The position numbers and the translations under genes were made by a program. The notes beneath the pieces were generated by a model. It was given only the letters and a program-made list of their open reading frames with translations, did no database searches and was not told where the DNA came from. Positions 1 through 8,969 of a DNA stretch of 49,459 nt are shown piece by piece. Numbering within the stretch: the first letter of the stretch is position 1; each line of letters opens with the position of its first letter. This DNA is from Methylococcus capsulatus str. Texas = ATCC 19069 (lineage in GTDB: Bacteria > Pseudomonadota > Gammaproteobacteria > Methylococcales > Methylococcaceae). The stretch spans positions 1 to 49,459 of the forward strand of contig NZ_AUKJ01000008.1 of the NCBI RefSeq assembly GCF_000424685.1. Direction: 5' to 3'.

Positions 1-518
1 AGCGCGTGATTTTTCTGGTGGGCCAGGTCGAGGACTACATGGCCAATCTGGTGATCGCGCAGTTGCTGTTCCTGGAATCGGAGAATCCCGACAAGGACAT
101 ACATCTCTACATCAACTCCCCCGGCGGGCTGGTGACGGCGGGACTGGCGATTTACGACACCATGCAGTTCATCAAGCCGGACGTCAGCACCCTCTGTGTC
201 GGCCAGGCCGCCAGCATGGGGGCACTGCTGCTGGCCGGGGGCGCGGCCGGCAAGCGCTACTGCCTGCCGCATTCGCGGATCATGATTCACCAGCCGCTGG
301 GGGGATTCCAGGGGCAGGCCTCGGACATCGACATCCATGCCCGGGAGATTCTGGCGGTGCGCGACCGCCTCAACAAGATTCTCGCCCATCATACCGGCCA
401 GCCCATCGAGAAGATCCAGATCGACACCGATCGCGACAACTTCATGGGCGGAAACGACGCGGTCGAATACGGCCTGATCGATAAAGTACTCGTGAGTCGC
501 GCATCCGGCGCGGCCTGA
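1..518 (+). CDS. clpP: ATP-dependent Clp protease proteolytic subunit ClpP, 5' truncated
   Basis: This is the peptidase subunit of the cytoplasmic ClpXP/ClpAP protease, which forms a double heptameric barrel fed by ClpX. The reading frame is already open at the window edge (…RVIFLVG), so the N-terminus, including propeptide and hydrophobic-pocket residues, lies outside. Counting from the GTG at 6, the serine-protease triad is visible: Ser70 in GQAASMG, His95 in IMIHQPLGG and an Asp near 144 in the RDNFMGG region. These match Ser97, His122 and Asp171 of E. coli ClpP with a constant offset of 27. The gene is followed after 83 bases by clpX, the usual clpP-clpX order. Nothing unusual is seen in the part present. 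Confidence 0.96.
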   Translation, partial: RVIFLVGQVEDYMANLVIAQLLFLESENPDKDIHLYINSPGGLVTAGLAIYDTMQFIKPDVSTLCVGQAASMGALLLAGGAAGKRYCLPHSRIMIHQPLGGFQGQASDIDIHAREILAVRDRLNKILAHHTGQPIEKIQIDTDRDNFMGGNDAVEYGLIDKVLVSRASGAA

Positions 519-601
519 GCGGCCGCGATCCGGCGCACGGCCCGCCAGTCAATGGGTGAGTGACAGCCAAACACCGTTCCCAACCCGGGGAGTCAAGCGC
601 C

Positions 602-1870
602 ATGAACGAAGACAGGAAAAACAGAGAGTCCGGCAAGCTGCTGTATTGCTCGTTCTGCGGCAAGAGTCAGCACGAGGTAAGGAAACTCATCGCAGGCCCC
701 GCCGTGTTCGTCTGCGACGAATGTGTCGAGCTGTGCAACGACATCATCCGCGAGGAGTTGCAGGGCAGCGAGGCGGGGTGCGTGGAGGGCCTTCCCAAGC
801 CGAAGGAAATGAAGGCGATTCTGGACCAATACGTCATCGGCCAGGAGAAGGCCAAGCGCATCCTCTCGGTCGCCGTGTACAACCATTACAAGCGCCTCAA
901 GGCCAGAACCTTCAGGAACGATGTGGAGCTGGCCAAGAGCAACGTCCTCCTGATCGGTCCGACCGGTTCCGGGAAGACTCTGCTGGCCGAGACCCTGGCG
1001 CGGGTGCTGGACGTCCCCTTCACCATCGCCGACGCCACCACCCTCACCGAAGCCGGGTACGTCGGCGAGGACGTCGAGAACATCATCCAGAAGCTCCTGT
1101 TGGCCTGCGATTACGACGTGGAAAAGGCCGAGCAGGGGATCGTCTACATCGACGAGATCGACAAGATTTCCCGCAAGGCCGACAGCCCATCCATCACCCG
1201 CGACGTGTCCGGGGAAGGCGTGCAGCAAGCCCTGCTCAAATTGATGGAGGGCACCGTCGCTTCGGTGCCGCCGCAGGGTGGGCGCAAGCATCCACAGCAG
1301 GAGTTCCTGCAGGTCAACACCGCCAACATCCTGTTCATCTGCGGCGGCGCCTTTGCCGGCCTCGACAAGACCATACGCTCCCGTTCGGAAAGGAGCGGCA
1401 TCGGCTTTTCCGCCGAGGTAAAAAGCAAGGAGGAAAACACCAATGTCGGGGAGATCCTGGCGGGCGTCGAGGCCGAGGATCTGATCCGCTACGGTCTGAT
1501 ACCGGAGTTCATCGGCCGCCTGCCAGTCGTGGCGACGCTCGAGGAACTCGACGAAGCGGCACTGGTCAGCATCCTGACCGAGCCGAAAAACGCCCTCGTC
1601 AAGCAGTACGCCCGGCTGTTCGAAATGGAAGGCTGCGAGCTGGAAATCCTGCCGGAGGCCCTCGGAGCCATCGCCCGGCGCGCCATGGAGCGCAAGACTG
1701 GCGCGCGCGGCCTGCGGACCATCATCGAACATGCACTGCTCGATACCATGTACGAATTACCTTCTGCCGAGGATGTCGAGAAGGTCGTGATCGACGCGAA
1801 GGTGATCCGTGGCGAAGCCGAGCCTCATAGGGTGTACCGCAGCGTAGAGAGGCAGCGCGTTTCGGCCTAG
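602..1870 (+). CDS. clpX: ATP-dependent Clp protease ATP-binding subunit ClpX
   Basis: This AAA+ unfoldase recognises tagged substrates and threads them into ClpP. The N-terminal zinc-binding domain is complete (CSFC…CDEC, about residues 14-41), followed by Walker A GPTGSGKT, Walker [10 protein letters not shown] and a C-terminal small domain. From the ATG at 602 the protein has 422 residues, close to the 424 of E. coli ClpX. An in-frame GTG at 560 would add 14 non-conserved residues. The ATG is preferred because CCGGGGAG lies about ten bases upstream and the family N-terminus aligns there. It is co-directional with clpP and is closed by a strong hairpin terminator at 1887-1912. Confidence 0.97.
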   Translation: MNEDRKNRESGKLLYCSFCGKSQHEVRKLIAGPAVFVCDECVELCNDIIREELQGSEAGCVEGLPKPKEMKAILDQYVIGQEKAKRILSVAVYNHYKRLKARTFRNDVELAKSNVLLIGPTGSGKTLLAETLARVLDVPFTIADATTLTEAGYVGEDVENIIQKLLLACDYDVEKAEQGIVYIDEIDKISRKADSPSITRDVSGEGVQQALLKLMEGTVASVPPQGGRKHPQQEFLQVNTANILFICGGAFAGLDKTIRSRSERSGIGFSAEVKSKEENTNVGEILAGVEAEDLIRYGLIPEFIGRLPVVATLEELDEAALVSILTEPKNALVKQYARLFEMEGCELEILPEALGAIARRAMERKTGARGLRTIIEHALLDTMYELPSAEDVEKVVIDAKVIRGEAEPHRVYRSVERQRVSA

Positions 1871-1886
1871 CGGGCCGGCAATGGAA

Positions 1887-1912
1887 GAAAGGCCAGGGCG
1901 ACCTGGCCTTTC
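1887..1912 (+). terminator. Rho-independent terminator after clpX
   Basis: There is a perfect 11-bp stem (GAAAGGCCAGG / CCTGGCCTTTC) with a GCGA loop starting 17 bases after the clpX stop, followed by ATTTTCC. It separates the housekeeping clp genes from the accessory restriction-modification genes. Confidence 0.85.
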
Positions 1913-1998
1913 ATTTTCCTAGGGTGGTGTCGTATGCGGGTGTAAGATGTCACCCCCGCAGGCTGGGTTGAATCTACGACGTCGAACGATATCTCCCG

Positions 1999-2799
1999 AT
2001 GAGCGCGAATCCCATTGACTCCTTCATTCCTGAAGATATCCGGACGCTCTATGAGATCCATAATTATCGCAATGCGGCGCAAGTGCTGGCGACGGGTTGT
2101 CCGGAGGAGTTTCACGAAATCATCGATGCGCTGAGCGCCTTTCGGCTGAGCCTGGCCGACATTCGCAAGCCGGGTGGTAATGAGTCGGACATACCGAAGC
2201 GGGTTTCCGGGCTGCTGCGCGCCAAAGGCTGGATGGAAACGCGGATCAAGGGCGATCTTCTCATTACCAAGGTGGCAGGATCGGGCGGAAAAGTCCTCGG
2301 ATTGGAGGACGATGGCGAGGGAGATGAGGGAGACGCACTTGACGGAATCGAGGCGCTCAGAAAAAAGGGCTGCAGCGTCGAGCACATCACCCGTGAAAAT
2401 TTTCTCGATGGACACAAGGTGGATTACGTGAAGAATCGTGTCGCGTTCGATCTGGAATGGAACAGCAAGGATCAGACATTCGATCGTGATCTCTATGCTT
2501 TCCGCGCGTTCCATGAGTGCGATTTGATCGACGCGGCGGTTCTTCTGACGCGCAGCGCTTCGCTCAATACGGTTTTCGAAAAATTGGGCCCGGAGTTGGA
2601 TCGCGACGGAAATCCCAGGCTCGACGGCAAAGGCCGGCCCAAACTCATCAAGTCCAAATACGGCGCCAGCACGACATGGATGGGCAAGCTGCTGTACCGG
2701 CTGAATGCCGGACGGCACGGCGGTTGCCCGGTCTTGGCCGTTGGCATTACACCCAAGCTTATAACGGACTGGGAAGAATATGACAGAGAACACGCTTGA
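1999..2799 (+). CDS. BglII/BstYI-family type II restriction endonuclease
   Basis: This is probably the cleavage subunit of a type II restriction-modification pair. The 266-residue protein carries a PD-(D/E)XK-like core around residues 142-160 (VDY…FDLEWNSKD), with D142, E153, N155 and K157 as candidate active-site residues. It ends with the KYGASTTWMGKLLYRL…GGCPVLAVGIT block that I recognise from BglII/BstYI-type nucleases. That family cuts GATC-centred sites such as AGATCT or RGATCY; the specificity here is inference. The charged insert at residues 102-115 (DDGEGDEGD) is a low-complexity oddity. The start ATG has only a weak ribosome-binding site. The stop overlaps the methylase start by 20 bases, indicating co-translation. 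Confidence 0.78.
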   Translation: MSANPIDSFIPEDIRTLYEIHNYRNAAQVLATGCPEEFHEIIDALSAFRLSLADIRKPGGNESDIPKRVSGLLRAKGWMETRIKGDLLITKVAGSGGKVLGLEDDGEGDEGDALDGIEALRKKGCSVEHITRENFLDGHKVDYVKNRVAFDLEWNSKDQTFDRDLYAFRAFHECDLIDAAVLLTRSASLNTVFEKLGPELDRDGNPRLDGKGRPKLIKSKYGASTTWMGKLLYRLNAGRHGGCPVLAVGITPKLITDWEEYDREHA

Positions 2800-3430
2800 T
2801 CCCGCCGCCGATTTGCTCGAGCGCCTCGGCGACAAACGTTTCAGGACGATCCTCGCCGATCCGCCGTGGCAGTTTCAGAACCGCACGGGCAAAATGGCGC
2901 CGGAGCACAAGCGCCTGAACCGTTACGGCACGATGAGCCTCGAGGCAATCGCGGGATTACCGGTGGAGCGGCTAACGGCCGACACAGCGCACCTGTATCT
3001 GTGGGTGCCGAATGCCCTGCTGCTGGAGGGTCTGAAGGTCATGGAGGCCTGGGGATTCACCTACAAGACCAATCTCGTCTGGCACAAGATCCGCAAAGAC
3101 GGTGGTCCGGATGGCCGAGGCGTCGGATTTTATTTCCGGAACGTCACGGAGCTGGTGCTGTTCGGCGTGCGCGGGAAAAATGCGCGTACTCTGGCGGCGG
3201 GCCGTCGCCAGGTGAATTTCTTGGCTACCCGGAAGCGCGAACACTCGCGAAAGCCTGATGAGATGTACGGCATCATCGAGGCGTGCAGTCCGGGACCGTA
3301 TCTGGAACTGTTCGCACGAGGTGCGCGGGATCGGTGGTCGGTGTGGGGTAACGAGGCGGACGAAAACTATTACCCGAGATGGAACACCTATGCCAACCAC
3401 TCGCAGGCCGAAATCTGCCCCTTTGAATGA
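2780..3430 (+). CDS. MT-A70-family adenine N6 DNA methyltransferase
   Basis: This is probably the protective methylase of the type II pair with the preceding nuclease. The 216-residue protein shows the MT-A70 catalytic motif DPPW at residues 27-30 (ILADPPWQF), the LYLWVPN strand, the GFTYKTNLVWHK block and the C-terminal PGPYLELFARG motif. These are hallmarks of the MT-A70/Ime4-like group, which transfers a methyl group from SAM to adenine N6. Many bacterial members sit beside BglII-like nucleases. The start ATG lies inside the 3' end of the nuclease gene in another frame (20-base overlap). The target site cannot be read from sequence. A GATC-containing site is inferred from the partner. Confidence 0.85.
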   Translation: MTENTLDPAADLLERLGDKRFRTILADPPWQFQNRTGKMAPEHKRLNRYGTMSLEAIAGLPVERLTADTAHLYLWVPNALLLEGLKVMEAWGFTYKTNLVWHKIRKDGGPDGRGVGFYFRNVTELVLFGVRGKNARTLAAGRRQVNFLATRKREHSRKPDEMYGIIEACSPGPYLELFARGARDRWSVWGNEADENYYPRWNTYANHSQAEICPFE

Positions 3431-3492
3431 GGCCAGGCGGAAGCAGCGCGCTCGGTAGTGTAGCGTTCACCAGTTCGGTGCATTCCGTCGGT

Positions 3493-3510
3493 TTGTCGCA
3501 AACCTGACAA
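3493..3510 (+). promoter_or_regulatory. Candidate NifA upstream activator site 1
   Basis: The dyad TTGTC-N8-GACAA contains the NifA consensus TGT-N10-ACA (TGT at 3494, ACA at 3507). It lies about 230 bases upstream of the inferred iscS transcription start and has the same arms as site 2. Confidence 0.6.
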
Positions 3511-3628
3511 CGGGGCGCTCGTCGGGTCGTCTTGACCCTCCAGCCCTTCCCAATCCGTACCATACCGGTCCTGTTTGCCGGGTCGGTCCTTCCACGAAGG
3601 ATGCCCCGCCGCTTTGCCCGGTCCGCCC

Positions 3629-3646
3629 TTGTCGAAAACGAGACAA
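3629..3646 (+). promoter_or_regulatory. Candidate NifA upstream activator site 2
   Basis: This is a second TTGTC-N8-GACAA dyad (TGT at 3630, ACA at 3643) centred about 100 bases upstream of the inferred transcription start, within the usual distance for NifA enhancer sites. Both sites share the core TTGTCG…AAAC…GACAA. Confidence 0.7.
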
Positions 3647-3711
3647 ACCCCGGAGTCTCCGTATTCGACCAAAACACTGCAAAATCAAAAGGCTACGCGT
3701 TTGTCCGGAAG

Positions 3712-3727
3712 TGGCCCAGCGTTTGCT
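3712..3727 (+). promoter_or_regulatory. Sigma-54 -24/-12 promoter of the isc-nif operon
   Basis: TGGCCCAGCGTTTGCT matches the sigma-54 consensus TGGCAC-N5-TTGCW, with the invariant GG and GC exactly 12 bases apart. The inferred transcription start is near 3738, about 44 bases before the iscS ATG at 3782. The 351-base gap 3431-3781 otherwise holds the two activator dyads and no convincing gene. Confidence 0.75.
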
Positions 3728-3781
3728 AGATAGAGGTCAAGGCAAACCGCCCGTCCCTCTGGCGAACTCGGAGAACAGCCA

Positions 3782-4993
3782 ATGAAGCTACCGGTCTATC
3801 TCGATTACTCGGCTACGACGCCGGTCGACCCACGTGTTGCCGAGAAGATGATTCCATTCCTGACGGAAAACTTCGGCAACCCTGCCAGCCGCTCCCATAC
3901 CTTCGGCTGGACCGCCGAGCAGGCGGTGGAGAACGCGCGGGAGGAAGTGGCGAAGCTGGTCAACGCCGATCCCCGGGAAATCGTCTGGACCTCCGGCGCG
4001 ACCGAGTCGGACAACCTCGCCATCAAGGGTGCGGCCGAGTTCTACCAGACCAAAGGCCGTCATCTGATCACCGTGAAGACTGAACACAAGGCGGTGCTCG
4101 ATACCATGCGTGAGCTGGAGTCGTCCGGTTTCGAGGTTACCTATCTCGAGCCGATGGCCAACGGTCTCCTGGATCTGGACGCCTTCAGGGCGGCGATCCG
4201 GCCCGACACCGTGCTGGCTTCGGTAATGCAGGTCAACAACGAGATAGGGGTGATTCAGGACATCGCGGCGATCGGGCGGATCTGCCGGGAACACGGCGTG
4301 ATCTTCCACGTCGATGCCGCCCAGGCCACTGGCAAGGTCGAGATCGATCTGGAGCAGCTGCCGGTCGATCTCATGTCTTTCTCCGCCCACAAGACTTATG
4401 GTCCCAAGGGCATCGGCGCCCTCTACGTGCGCCGCAAGCCGCGCATCCGCCTCAAGGCACAGATGCACGGCGGTGGCCATGAGCGGGGTCTGCGCTCCGG
4501 CACCCTCGCCACGCACCAGATCGTCGGCATGGGGGAAGCCTTCCGCATCGCCCGCGAGGAGATGGCGGCGGAGAACGAACGCATCCGTCGGCTGCGTGAC
4601 AGGCTGCTGGCCGGTCTCGCGGACATGGAAGAGGTGTTCATCAACGGCGATCTGGAACAGCGGGTGCCGCACAACCTGAACATCAGCTTCAACTACGTGG
4701 AGGGTGAGTCCTTGATGATGGCCATCAAGGACCTGGCGGTGTCCAGTGGTTCGGCCTGTACCTCGGCCAGCCTCGAGCCTTCCTATGTGCTGCGTGCTTT
4801 GGGCCGCAGTGATGAGCTGGCCCACAGCTCGATCCGCTTCACTCTGGGCCGCTATACCACGGCGGAGGACGTGGATTTCGCCATCTCCCTGATCAAGGAC
4901 AAGGTCGCTCGCCTGCGCGAGATTTCGCCCCTGTGGGAGATGTACAAGGACGGGATCGACCTCAACACCGTTCAGTGGGCCGCCGCGCATTAG
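3782..4993 (+). CDS. iscS: Cysteine desulfurase IscS
   Basis: This PLP enzyme takes sulfur from L-cysteine as a persulfide and passes it to IscU for Fe-S assembly in the cytoplasm. The 403-residue length matches IscS (404 in E. coli). The N-terminus [19 protein letters not shown] is typical, H102 and Q181 line the cofactor site, K204 (SAHKTYG) is the Schiff-base lysine and C326 ([10 protein letters not shown]) is the persulfide cysteine on the mobile loop. The sequence is of IscS type rather than the shorter-loop NifS type. It is the first gene of the long operon and sits directly behind the sigma-54/NifA control region. No iscR precedes it; a restriction-modification pair does. It is likely the sulfur donor for nitrogenase cofactor assembly. 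Confidence 0.96.
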   Translation: MKLPVYLDYSATTPVDPRVAEKMIPFLTENFGNPASRSHTFGWTAEQAVENAREEVAKLVNADPREIVWTSGATESDNLAIKGAAEFYQTKGRHLITVKTEHKAVLDTMRELESSGFEVTYLEPMANGLLDLDAFRAAIRPDTVLASVMQVNNEIGVIQDIAAIGRICREHGVIFHVDAAQATGKVEIDLEQLPVDLMSFSAHKTYGPKGIGALYVRRKPRIRLKAQMHGGGHERGLRSGTLATHQIVGMGEAFRIAREEMAAENERIRRLRDRLLAGLADMEEVFINGDLEQRVPHNLNISFNYVEGESLMMAIKDLAVSSGSACTSASLEPSYVLRALGRSDELAHSSIRFTLGRYTTAEDVDFAISLIKDKVARLREISPLWEMYKDGIDLNTVQWAAAH

Positions 4994-5034
4994 ACACGCC
5001 CCACCCTCTTCACCATCCAATCGGGAGAACAACC

Positions 5035-5454
5035 ATGGCATACAGCGATAAAGTCATCGACCACTACGAAAATCCCCGCAACGTCGGCTCCTTCGACAAG
5101 GACGAAGACGGCGTGGGCACCGGCGTCGTCGGCGCTCCGGCCTGCGGCGACGTGATGAAGCTGCAGATCAAGATCAATGAGGAAGGCGTGATCGAGGATG
5201 CCAAATTCAAGACCTATGGCTGCGGTTCGGCGATCGCCTCCAGCTCGCTGGTGACCGAGTGGGTCAAGGGCAAGACCGTCGACGAGGCCCTGGCCATCAA
5301 GAACTCCGATATCGCCGAGGCATTGGCGCTGCCACCGGTGAAGATCCACTGCTCCGTGCTGGCCGAAGACGCCATCAAGGCCGCCGTCTCGGACTACAAG
5401 GCCAAACTGGGCGTGGCCGATGATGGCTACGAAATTCGCAAATCGGCCGCCTGA
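5035..5454 (+). CDS. iscU: Fe-S cluster scaffold protein IscU
   Basis: IscU builds [2Fe-2S] and [4Fe-4S] clusters from IscS-derived sulfur. From the ATG at 5035 the protein has 139 residues. The ligands sit at canonical positions: C37 and D39 (ACGDVMK), C63 (YGCGSA), H105 and C106 (KIHCSVL). The HscA recognition motif LPPVK is at 99-103. It lacks the C-terminal Nfu-like domain of NifU, so it is a true IscU. An upstream in-frame GTG at 4933 would overlap iscS and add non-conserved residues, and was rejected. The GGGAG about 11 bases before the ATG supports this start. Confidence 0.96.
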   Translation: MAYSDKVIDHYENPRNVGSFDKDEDGVGTGVVGAPACGDVMKLQIKINEEGVIEDAKFKTYGCGSAIASSSLVTEWVKGKTVDEALAIKNSDIAEALALPPVKIHCSVLAEDAIKAAVSDYKAKLGVADDGYEIRKSAA

Positions 5455-5470
5455 AGGCGAGGACGACGTT

Positions 5471-5866
5471 ATGACAGCCATGACCAGCATCGTCGATCTG
5501 ACGCCTTCCGAGCCTGCATTGATATTCACCGGCAACGCCGCGGCCAAGGTGAGCGAATTGATCGCCGAGGAAGGTAATCCGGCGCTCAAGCTCCGGGTCT
5601 ATGTATCGGGCGGGGGCTGCTCGGGGATGCAGTACGGCTTTGCTTTCGAGGAGGCCGTGAACGAGGACGACACGACAGTGGAGAAGGATGGTGTCGTCCT
5701 CTTGGTCGACCCGACCAGTCTGCAGTATCTGCAGGGTGCCGAGATCGATTACCAGGAGGGGCTGGAGGGTTCCCGTTTCGTCATCAAGAACCCGAACGCC
5801 ACGTCGTCCTGCAGTTGCGGCAGTTCCTTCTCGGTCGACGGCGGCGCAAGCTGTTCGTCTCACTGA
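5471..5866 (+). CDS. A-type iron-sulfur carrier, ErpA-like
   Basis: This A-type carrier delivers Fe-S clusters to apo-proteins. From the ATG at 5471 (GAGGACG just upstream) it has 131 residues with C50 in [11 protein letters not shown] and the C-terminal pair C114/C116. The GMQYGF sequence favours ErpA or the nif-linked A-type proteins over IscA. Two features are odd: the usual CGCGSSF is CSCGSSF, and there is a short tail ending in SCSSH with an additional cysteine (C128). It starts 16 bases after iscU and is followed by a second A-type gene, so the operon carries two different carriers. Confidence 0.9.
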   Translation: MTAMTSIVDLTPSEPALIFTGNAAAKVSELIAEEGNPALKLRVYVSGGGCSGMQYGFAFEEAVNEDDTTVEKDGVVLLVDPTSLQYLQGAEIDYQEGLEGSRFVIKNPNATSSCSCGSSFSVDGGASCSSH

Positions 5867-5892
5867 CACCCGTGTGCCAGAAGGAGGACGAG

Positions 5893-6216
5893 ATGGCGGT
5901 GACACTGACACAAAAAGCGGCGGCACAGGTCCAGAAGCATCTGGCGGCGCGGGGTACCGGCGTCGGCTTGAGGGTCGCCGTCAAGACGTCGGGCTGTTCC
6001 GGTCTGGCCTATGCCCTGGAATTCGTCGACGAGCCGGCACCGGAGGATCAACGTTTCGAAAGCCACGGTGTCACCGTGCTGGTCGATCCGAAAAGCCTGG
6101 TCTATCTGGAAGGCACCGAACTGGATTTCGTGCGGGAAGGCCTGAACGAAGGCTTCAAGTTCAACAATCCCAACGTCAAGAATGAATGCGGTTGCGGCGA
6201 GAGTTTCAACGTCTAG
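5893..6216 (+). CDS. iscA: A-type iron-sulfur carrier IscA
   Basis: This is the second A-type carrier, with exactly the 107-residue length of E. coli IscA and the three cluster cysteines in identical positions: C35 (TSGCSGLAY), C99 and C101 (ECGCGESF). The start ATG is chosen because AAGGAGG lies five to eleven bases upstream; a longer open frame from 5815 overlaps the previous gene. It probably transfers clusters from IscU to targets. The position between the ErpA-like gene and hscB matches the general isc order. Confidence 0.94.
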
Positions 6217-6227
6217 GAGCGATGGCC

Positions 6228-6761
6228 ATGAGCGAAATGGCGCCCCGTAACTATTTCGAGTTTTTCCAGTTGCCCGAAATGTTCCGGCTGGACCAGAGCG
6301 TCCTGGACAGCCATTACCTGGAGCTGCAAGCCCGCGTCCATCCGGACAAGGCGGCCCATCTGAGCGACGTGGAAAAGCGCCTGTCTCTGCAATGGGCGAC
6401 TTTCGCCAACGAGGCCTACCAGACCTTGAAGCGCCCGTTGGAGCGGGCGCGCTATCTGCTTCGCATCCACGGCGTGGATACGCGGGAAGAAGACAATACG
6501 GCGATGCCGGCGGAGTTCCTGCTGGAGCAGATCGAATGGCGGGAGGAAATGCAGGATGCCATCGCCGGCCGCAGCGAAGCGGCGCTGGACCGGCTCGGTT
6601 TCCGGCTGAAGAAGGAAATGGATCATCTGATCGAATCGCTCGGCGCCATGCTCGACGTCCAGCAATCGCATCCGGATGCCGCGGTGCTGGTGCGCCAGCT
6701 CGCCTTCCTGGAAAAACTCAAACGTGATCTCGATCAGGCGCACGCCCTGCTGGAGGACTGA
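6228..6761 (+). CDS. hscB: Fe-S assembly co-chaperone HscB
   Basis: This J-domain protein brings IscU to HscA and stimulates its ATPase. The 177-residue protein shows the HPD tripeptide at 38-40 ([10 protein letters not shown]) in the N-terminal J domain. The C-terminal helical IscU-binding domain has the [10 protein letters not shown] element typical of HscB. ATG 6228 ([13 protein letters not shown]) is nine bases after TAGGAG; the ATG at 6222 is also possible but too close to the ribosome-binding site. The stop overlaps the hscA start by one base (TGATG), implying translational coupling. Confidence 0.95.
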
Positions 6762-8620
6762 TGCTGCTACAGATTTCCGAACCCGGCGCCGGCGTGAAGC
6801 CGCAGCGGCGGCTCGCGGTGGGGATCGACCTGGGTACGACCCATTCGCTGGTGGCCACCGTCCGGGACGAACAGACGGTAGTGTTGGGCGATGCCCAAGG
6901 GCGGGTTCTGTTACCTTCGGTGGTGCGGTACCTCGGTGCCGGCGCGATCGAGGTCGGCTACGAGGCCAAGGCCCGGCAGGCCGAAGATCCCGAGAACACC
7001 TTCGTGTCGGTCAAGCGCTACATGGGCCGCGGACTGGGCGACCTCGCCAGCCATCACGGCGCGCCCTATCGTTTCGTCGAAGGCGAGGGCATGGTGCAGT
7101 TCGACACCCGCGCCGGGCGCATCAGCCCGGTCCAGGTCTCGGCCGAGATTCTCAAGGTCCTGCGCGACCGGGCGGTCGCGGAGCTGGGCGGTGAGCTGGC
7201 GGGGGCGGTCATCACGGTGCCGGCCTATTTCGACGAGGCCCAGCGCCAGGCGACCAAGGACGCCGCGAAGCTCGCCGGGCTGGAGGTATTCCGGCTGCTC
7301 AACGAGCCGACCGCGGCGGCGGTGGCTTACGGGCTGGACAACGCCGCCGAGGGCGTGTACGCGGTCTACGATTTGGGGGGAGGCACCTTCGACATCTCGG
7401 TGCTGAAACTCACCCGCGGCGTATTCGAAGTGCTCGCCACCAATGGCGATCCGGCTCTGGGGGGGGACGATTTCGACCGGGCGGTCTACGACTGGCTGCT
7501 CGCCCAGAGCGGGCTGAACGGCCTCTCCAGCAGCGACGCGAGCCTTCTCCTGACCGCCTCCCGTGCCGCCAAGGAACGGCTCTCCGAACAGACGGAGGCG
7601 ACCGTCGACACCGTGCTGTCGGACGGCTCCCGGATCGTGGCGACCTTGAGCCGCGACACCTTTGCGGAGCTGACCGCCGGTTTGGTGAAGAAAACGCTCA
7701 CCCCGGTGCGCAAGGCTCTGCGCGACGCCGGACTGGCCATCGACGACATCAAGGGCGTGGTCTTGGTCGGCGGCGCCACCCGCATGCCCTGCATCCGGGA
7801 GGCGGTGGCCGAATTCTTCCAGCAAACGCCGCTCACCGATCTCGATCCAGACAAGGTGGTGGCGCTCGGCGCCGCCATGCAGGCCAACCTGCTGGCCGGC
7901 AACCGCGCGGGCGGCGACTGGCTGCTGCTCGACGTGATTCCGCTGTCGCTGGGCATCGAAACCTTGGGCGGCCTGTGCGAAAAGATCGTGCCGCGCAATA
8001 CCACCATACCGGTGGCGCGGGCCCAGGAATTCACCACATGGAAGGACGGCCAGACCGCCATGAGCATCCATGTGGTACAGGGCGAGCGTGAACTGGTGAG
8101 CGAATGCCGCTCGCTGGCGCGCTTCGAGCTGCGCGGCATCCCGCCGATGGTGGCGGGTGCGGCGCGCATCCGGGTGACTTACCAGGTCGATGCCGACGGC
8201 CTCCTCAACGTGACCGCAGCCGAGCAGACCAGCGGGGTCGAGGCGAGGATCGAGGTCAAGCCGTCCTACGGGCTCAGCGACGCCGAAGTGGCGCGGATGA
8301 TCGAGGATTCCTATCTGCATGCCCGCGACGACCTGGAAGCGCGGCGGCTGCAGGAGCAGAAGGTCGAAGCCGCGCGTCTGATCGAGGCCACCGAGTCGGC
8401 CTTGACCGAGGACGGTGGACTCCTGACCGAGCAGGAGCTCGAGGTGCTGGTGAAAGGCTTGCAGGTTCTCAAAGGCGCAATGGAGGGCTCGGACTGGCAG
8501 GCGATCAAGAATGCCGCCGACGCGCTGAACGAGGCCAGCACGGAATTCGCCGGGCGACGGATGGACCACAGCATCAAGGCCGCCCTGACCGGCCAGAAGC
8601 TGGAGAGTTTGGGAGTCTGA
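6761..8620 (+). CDS. hscA: Fe-S assembly chaperone HscA (Hsp70 family)
   Basis: This specialised Hsp70 binds the LPPVK motif of IscU and drives cluster transfer with ATP. The 619-residue protein has phosphate-1 motif [14 protein letters not shown], phosphate-2 [14 protein letters not shown], the [10 protein letters not shown] adenosine element and a C-terminal substrate-binding domain. The N-terminal extension of about 17 residues before GIDLGTT is typical of HscA rather than DnaK. It is one-base coupled to hscB and lies three bases before fdx. Confidence 0.96.
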   Translation: MLLQISEPGAGVKPQRRLAVGIDLGTTHSLVATVRDEQTVVLGDAQGRVLLPSVVRYLGAGAIEVGYEAKARQAEDPENTFVSVKRYMGRGLGDLASHHGAPYRFVEGEGMVQFDTRAGRISPVQVSAEILKVLRDRAVAELGGELAGAVITVPAYFDEAQRQATKDAAKLAGLEVFRLLNEPTAAAVAYGLDNAAEGVYAVYDLGGGTFDISVLKLTRGVFEVLATNGDPALGGDDFDRAVYDWLLAQSGLNGLSSSDASLLLTASRAAKERLSEQTEATVDTVLSDGSRIVATLSRDTFAELTAGLVKKTLTPVRKALRDAGLAIDDIKGVVLVGGATRMPCIREAVAEFFQQTPLTDLDPDKVVALGAAMQANLLAGNRAGGDWLLLDVIPLSLGIETLGGLCEKIVPRNTTIPVARAQEFTTWKDGQTAMSIHVVQGERELVSECRSLARFELRGIPPMVAGAARIRVTYQVDADGLLNVTAAEQTSGVEARIEVKPSYGLSDAEVARMIEDSYLHARDDLEARRLQEQKVEAARLIEATESALTEDGGLLTEQELEVLVKGLQVLKGAMEGSDWQAIKNAADALNEASTEFAGRRMDHSIKAALTGQKLESLGV

Positions 8621-8622
8621 GC

Positions 8623-8961
8623 ATGCCGCAGATCAAGGTGTTGCCCCATGCCGAACTGTGTCCGGAAGGCGCCGTCATCAAGGCGAGCTACGGCCAGAGC
8701 ATCTGCGATGCGCTGCTCCACGGCGGGATCGGGATCGAGCATGCCTGCGAGATGGCCTGCGCCTGTTCCACCTGCCACGTCATCGTGCGGGAGGGCTACG
8801 AATCGCTGAACCCGGCGGACGACGCCGAGGACGACATGCTGGACCGGGCCTGGGGACTGGAGCCGCATTCCCGCCTGGCTTGCCAGGCAGTGGTGAGCAA
8901 GGCCGACCTGGTCATCGAACTGCCACGCTACAGCCGTAATCTGGCCAAAGAACTCAAGTGA
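8623..8961 (+). CDS. fdx: Isc-type [2Fe-2S] ferredoxin
   Basis: This adrenodoxin-like ferredoxin supplies electrons for Fe-S assembly on IscU. It has 112 residues with cluster ligands C42, C48, C51 and C87, the same numbering as E. coli Fdx, in ACEMACACSTCHV and RLACQ. It starts two bases after the hscA stop and ends eight bases before the chosen nifV ATG. The gene has the standard isc position. Confidence 0.95.
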   Translation: MPQIKVLPHAELCPEGAVIKASYGQSICDALLHGGIGIEHACEMACACSTCHVIVREGYESLNPADDAEDDMLDRAWGLEPHSRLACQAVVSKADLVIELPRYSRNLAKELK

Positions 8962-8969
8962 GGCCAGCC

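Noticed and set aside
556-1830. Long Arg-rich open frame overlapping clpX
   Set aside because: It is the plus-one frame of clpX; composition is dominated by Arg/Gly/Pro with no domain.
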